NCBI RefSeq assembly: GCF_900108225.1
Contig: NZ_FNUZ01000001.1
Coordinates: forward strand, 806,001 to 870,000
Length of the DNA stretch: 64,000 nucleotides
Source of the DNA: Thalassococcus halodurans
GTDB taxonomy: Bacteria > Pseudomonadota > Alphaproteobacteria > Rhodobacterales > Rhodobacteraceae
Reading direction: 5' to 3'
This document shows positions 61,739 to 64,000 of this stretch, in pieces; position 1 is the first letter of the stretch; each line of letters opens with the position of its first letter. Under the pieces are notes generated by a model. That model was given only the letters and a program-made list of their open reading frames with translations, did no database searches and was not told the origin of the DNA. The position numbers were made by a program, and so were the translations under genes.

Positions 61739-63382
61739 CTAGACCGACCGCCCCGCCGCGCGGCCCGAAAACAGGCAGCCGCCAAGGAACGTGCCCTCTA
61801 GCGCGTTGTAGCCGTGATAGCCGCCTCCGCCGAAACCTGCCACCTCTCCGGCTGCGAAAAGCCCGTCGAACGGCGTGCCGTCGGCGCGTAGGACCTGAGC
61901 ATTCAGATCGGTGTGCAAACCACCTAGCGATTTACGCGTAAGGATATTCAGGCGTACCGCGATCAACGGGCCATGGGCGGGATCCAGAATGCGGTGCGGC
62001 TTGGCCGTGCGGATCAGTTTATCACCGCGATAGGCGCGCGCCTGTCGGATGGCGGTGATCTGCGCGTCTTTGGCGAACGGGTTTTCGATCTGTGCATCCC
62101 GCGCCTCGATCTGTCCACGCAGGTGCGCAGCATCCAGCGGCTGATCTGGCGTGATCCGGTTCATGCCCTCAACCAGTTGGTCCAGCGTTTCGGCCACGAC
62201 AAAATCGGCGCCGTTTTCCTTGAACGCCTCTACCGGTGCTGGCGCGCCTTTCGCCCCGAGCCGCGCCTTGATCACCTGCAACCACTTGCCCGATGTCAGA
62301 TCGGGGTTCTGTTCGGACCCCGACAGCGCGAATTCTTTTTTGATGATACTCTGGGTCAGGATGAACCACGAATGCCCGTGGCCCGTTTGCAGTATGCGCT
62401 TCAGCGTACCCAAGGTGTCAAAGCCGGGCATGAACGGTGCCTCCATCCGGTTGCCGAGCGCATCGAACCAAAGCGACGACGGACCAGGCAGAATACGTAT
62501 ACCGTGATTGGGCCAGATCGGATCCCAGTTTTGCAGGCCTTCGGTGTAATGCCACATCCGGTCTTCGTTGATGGCCCCTGCCCCGGCGGCCTTGGCGACC
62601 TCGGTCATCTGGCCATCCACATACTCCGGTACACCCGCCACCATCTTGGCTGGCGGTGTGCCAAGCCGATCCGTTGGCCAGCGTTTGCGCACCAGATCAT
62701 GGTTGCCACCAATCCCGCCCGACGTGACCACAATTGCGCCAGCCTTAAGCGAAAAGCCACCCACGATATCGCGGTTGGTCGACGCGCCGCGCACAGCGTT
62801 GTCATCGCGCAGCACGTCGCCCGTTACCCCCGTAGCCGCACCGTTGGTCACATCCAACGCCGTCGCGCGATAGCGATGTTTTAAAGTGATCCGGCCCGCC
62901 TTCACATGCTCTTGGACACGCGCAACGAACGGCGCGATGACGCCCGGCCCTGTGCCCCACGTGATGTGGAAACGGGGCACTGAATTGCCGTGCCCATGCG
63001 CCAACGCGCCGCCACGTTCCGCCCAACCAACCACGGGGAACCAACGCATCCCCAGCCCGCGCAGCCAAGGACGCATGTCACCTGCTGCGAACTCCAGATA
63101 GGCTTCGGACACCTTGCGGGGGTTTTCATCCTCGGGGCGGTCAAACTGGGCGCTGCCCATCCAGTCATTCCGCGCCAAGTCCAGACTGTCACGGATGCCC
63201 ATACGGCGTTGTTCGGGCGTGTCAATCATGAACAACCCGCCAAGCGACCAGAACGCCTGCCCGCCCAAAGACTGCGGCGCTTCCTGATCCAGAAGCAAAA
63301 CCTTGCGCCCGCGGTTCGCGGCCTCGTCCGCCGCGACCAAACCGGCCAGACCGGCCCCGATGACAATGACATCCGCGTCCAT
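61739..63382 (-). CDS. FAD-binding dehydrogenase (KstD-like)
   Basis: A 547-residue flavoprotein of the fumarate reductase/succinate dehydrogenase fold. The FAD motif is ADVIVIGAGLAGLVAADEAANRG at 3-25 and the C-terminal FAD segment is GEVAGFGGGGYHGYNALEGTFLGGCLFSGR. It resembles 3-ketosteroid dehydrogenase-like proteins, but the substrate is unknown. ATG 63382 follows GGGGAGAGGGCAGA; an in-frame extension is unlikely. Confidence 0.88.
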   Translation of the reverse strand: MDADVIVIGAGLAGLVAADEAANRGRKVLLLDQEAPQSLGGQAFWSLGGLFMIDTPEQRRMGIRDSLDLARNDWMGSAQFDRPEDENPRKVSEAYLEFAAGDMRPWLRGLGMRWFPVVGWAERGGALAHGHGNSVPRFHITWGTGPGVIAPFVARVQEHVKAGRITLKHRYRATALDVTNGAATGVTGDVLRDDNAVRGASTNRDIVGGFSLKAGAIVVTSGGIGGNHDLVRKRWPTDRLGTPPAKMVAGVPEYVDGQMTEVAKAAGAGAINEDRMWHYTEGLQNWDPIWPNHGIRILPGPSSLWFDALGNRMEAPFMPGFDTLGTLKRILQTGHGHSWFILTQSIIKKEFALSGSEQNPDLTSGKWLQVIKARLGAKGAPAPVEAFKENGADFVVAETLDQLVEGMNRITPDQPLDAAHLRGQIEARDAQIENPFAKDAQITAIRQARAYRGDKLIRTAKPHRILDPAHGPLIAVRLNILTRKSLGGLHTDLNAQVLRADGTPFDGLFAAGEVAGFGGGGYHGYNALEGTFLGGCLFSGRAAGRSV

Positions 63383-63436
63383 TCTGCCCTCTCCCCTTGG
63401 CATGGTCACAGCCTGCGCGGGGGAAAGGGGGGCTGT

Positions 63437-64000
63437 CTAGTCTGCCGTTGGGGCAGGCTCCTTGTCCTGGGGCTTCCTGGCGAACAAACCGGCCGAACGA
63501 TCCGGACCGTACCAGTCCTCGTTTCGGGTAAAGTACATGGTCGCCGCCAGCGCCCCGAAGGCCAGCGTGGCACCGGCCAGCAGCGCAAAATCAGCCGACC
63601 ACAGGATCAGGTAAAGAACGGCGTACAGCACAACCAACAACGCAAACAAAACCCAGCTACGCCGCCCCAACCCAAGGCCCGTCCAGCCAAAGAACGTCAG
63701 CAAGCCAATCGTCGCGGCCGAGGCAAGGATATAGGCAGGCGTAAAGCCCATCTGTTCGGCGTAGGCGACCATCAACAGCACAAAGATCGATTGCGCCAAG
63801 CCAATCAGCAGGTACTGCACCGGATGGGCAGGACGCTCGGTTCCCTTTTCGATCAGCAGAACTGACAAGAAGGTCAGCGCAATAAACAGAATGGCGTATT
63901 TCGCCGCGCGATAGGATTTTTGGTAGAAATCATTCACCTCGATCAACTGCACGCCAAAGCTCATCCTGTTGCGCAGGTTATGGGAATAATCCTCGCGCGT
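63437..64000 (-). CDS. creD: CreD-like inner-membrane protein (5' end beyond window)
   Basis: 188 C-terminal codons are in the window; the frame remains open at base 64000, so the N-terminal part is missing. The sequence AAKYAILFIALTFLSVLLIE, HPVQYLLIGLAQSIFVLLMVAYAEQMGF and five hydrophobic segments are typical of the CreD C-terminal membrane domain, an envelope-integrity protein of the CreBC regulon. Its stop lies 54 bases upstream of the FAD dehydrogenase start. Confidence 0.88.
   Translation of the reverse strand, partial: TREDYSHNLRNRMSFGVQLIEVNDFYQKSYRAAKYAILFIALTFLSVLLIEKGTERPAHPVQYLLIGLAQSIFVLLMVAYAEQMGFTPAYILASAATIGLLTFFGWTGLGLGRRSWVLFALLVVLYAVLYLILWSADFALLAGATLAFGALAATMYFTRNEDWYGPDRSAGLFARKPQDKEPAPTAD

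Overview
The window looks like chromosome of an alphaproteobacterium of the Rhodobacterales (Roseobacter group). The basis is gene content rather than a database match: a crotonyl-CoA carboxylase/reductase plus ethylmalonyl-CoA mutase pair, a LuxR/LuxI quorum-sensing pair, an HvrA-like H-NS protein, a FYDLN-type acidic protein, several LysE exporters, a dimethylglycine dehydrogenase-type enzyme and GC-rich codon use. Both window edges cut genes: an SseB-domain gene on the left and creD on the right.

Layout. 1-6.3 kb: SseB-like protein, uracil-DNA glycosylase, an ArsR regulator with an ArsP-type permease behind a clear operator-like inverted repeat, an L,D-transpeptidase, a flavin monooxygenase, ribA, and an orphan OmpR-type response regulator followed by a hairpin and a strong terminator. 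6.4-7.8 kb: an AT-rich accessory gene for a KAP P-loop NTPase, split by a -1 frameshift just before its Walker A motif. 7.9-18.3 kb: housekeeping (pnp, rpsO, truB, Trm112-like, Lon-like domain protein, thioredoxin-TPR protein, xth, 1-Cys peroxiredoxin, aldehyde dehydrogenase) plus an RTX-repeat protein. 18.4-23.2 kb: RluA synthase, homocysteine methyltransferase family protein, three LysE exporters, free-methionine sulfoxide reductase and an Lrp regulator. 23.2-32.9 kb: accA, a small lipoprotein, a LysR regulator with a perfect operator-like inverted repeat, a DUF481 protein, MarR, an AT-rich unknown gene, tRNA-Ala(GGC), FYDLN protein, metallopeptidase, GntR and a YbiO-type MscS channel. 33-43.1 kb: dimethylglycine dehydrogenase, divergent from the cell-elongation operon mreB-mreC-mreD-mrdA-rodA, then a hydroxyacid dehydrogenase and rpe.

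43.1-47.9 kb is a tightly overlapping acyl-CoA operon (ligase, MaoC hydratase, acyl-CoA dehydrogenase, phosphotransferase, thioesterase). 48-50.3 kb holds an SDR and a RecD-like helicase. 50.4-52.9 kb holds an outer-membrane beta-barrel protein and the luxI-luxR locus with a small extra upstream gene. 53-58.1 kb holds ccr, a glycerol-phosphate-type acyltransferase and ecm, the core of the ethylmalonyl-CoA pathway for C2 assimilation. 58.2-64 kb holds an H-NS/HvrA protein, deoD, a DUF1989 protein, ornithine/lysine decarboxylase with a leader that encodes a short upstream peptide, a small membrane protein, an FAD dehydrogenase and the 3' part of creD.

The points most worth a second look are the frameshifted KAP NTPase, the upstream ORF in the decarboxylase leader, the hairpin-plus-terminator segment at 6205-6340 (possible small RNA), the small gene ahead of luxR, and several sharp palindromic operators. 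No CRISPR array, insertion sequence or prophage was seen. I did not find a clear multi-gene new system; the KAP locus is the nearest to a defence-type candidate.
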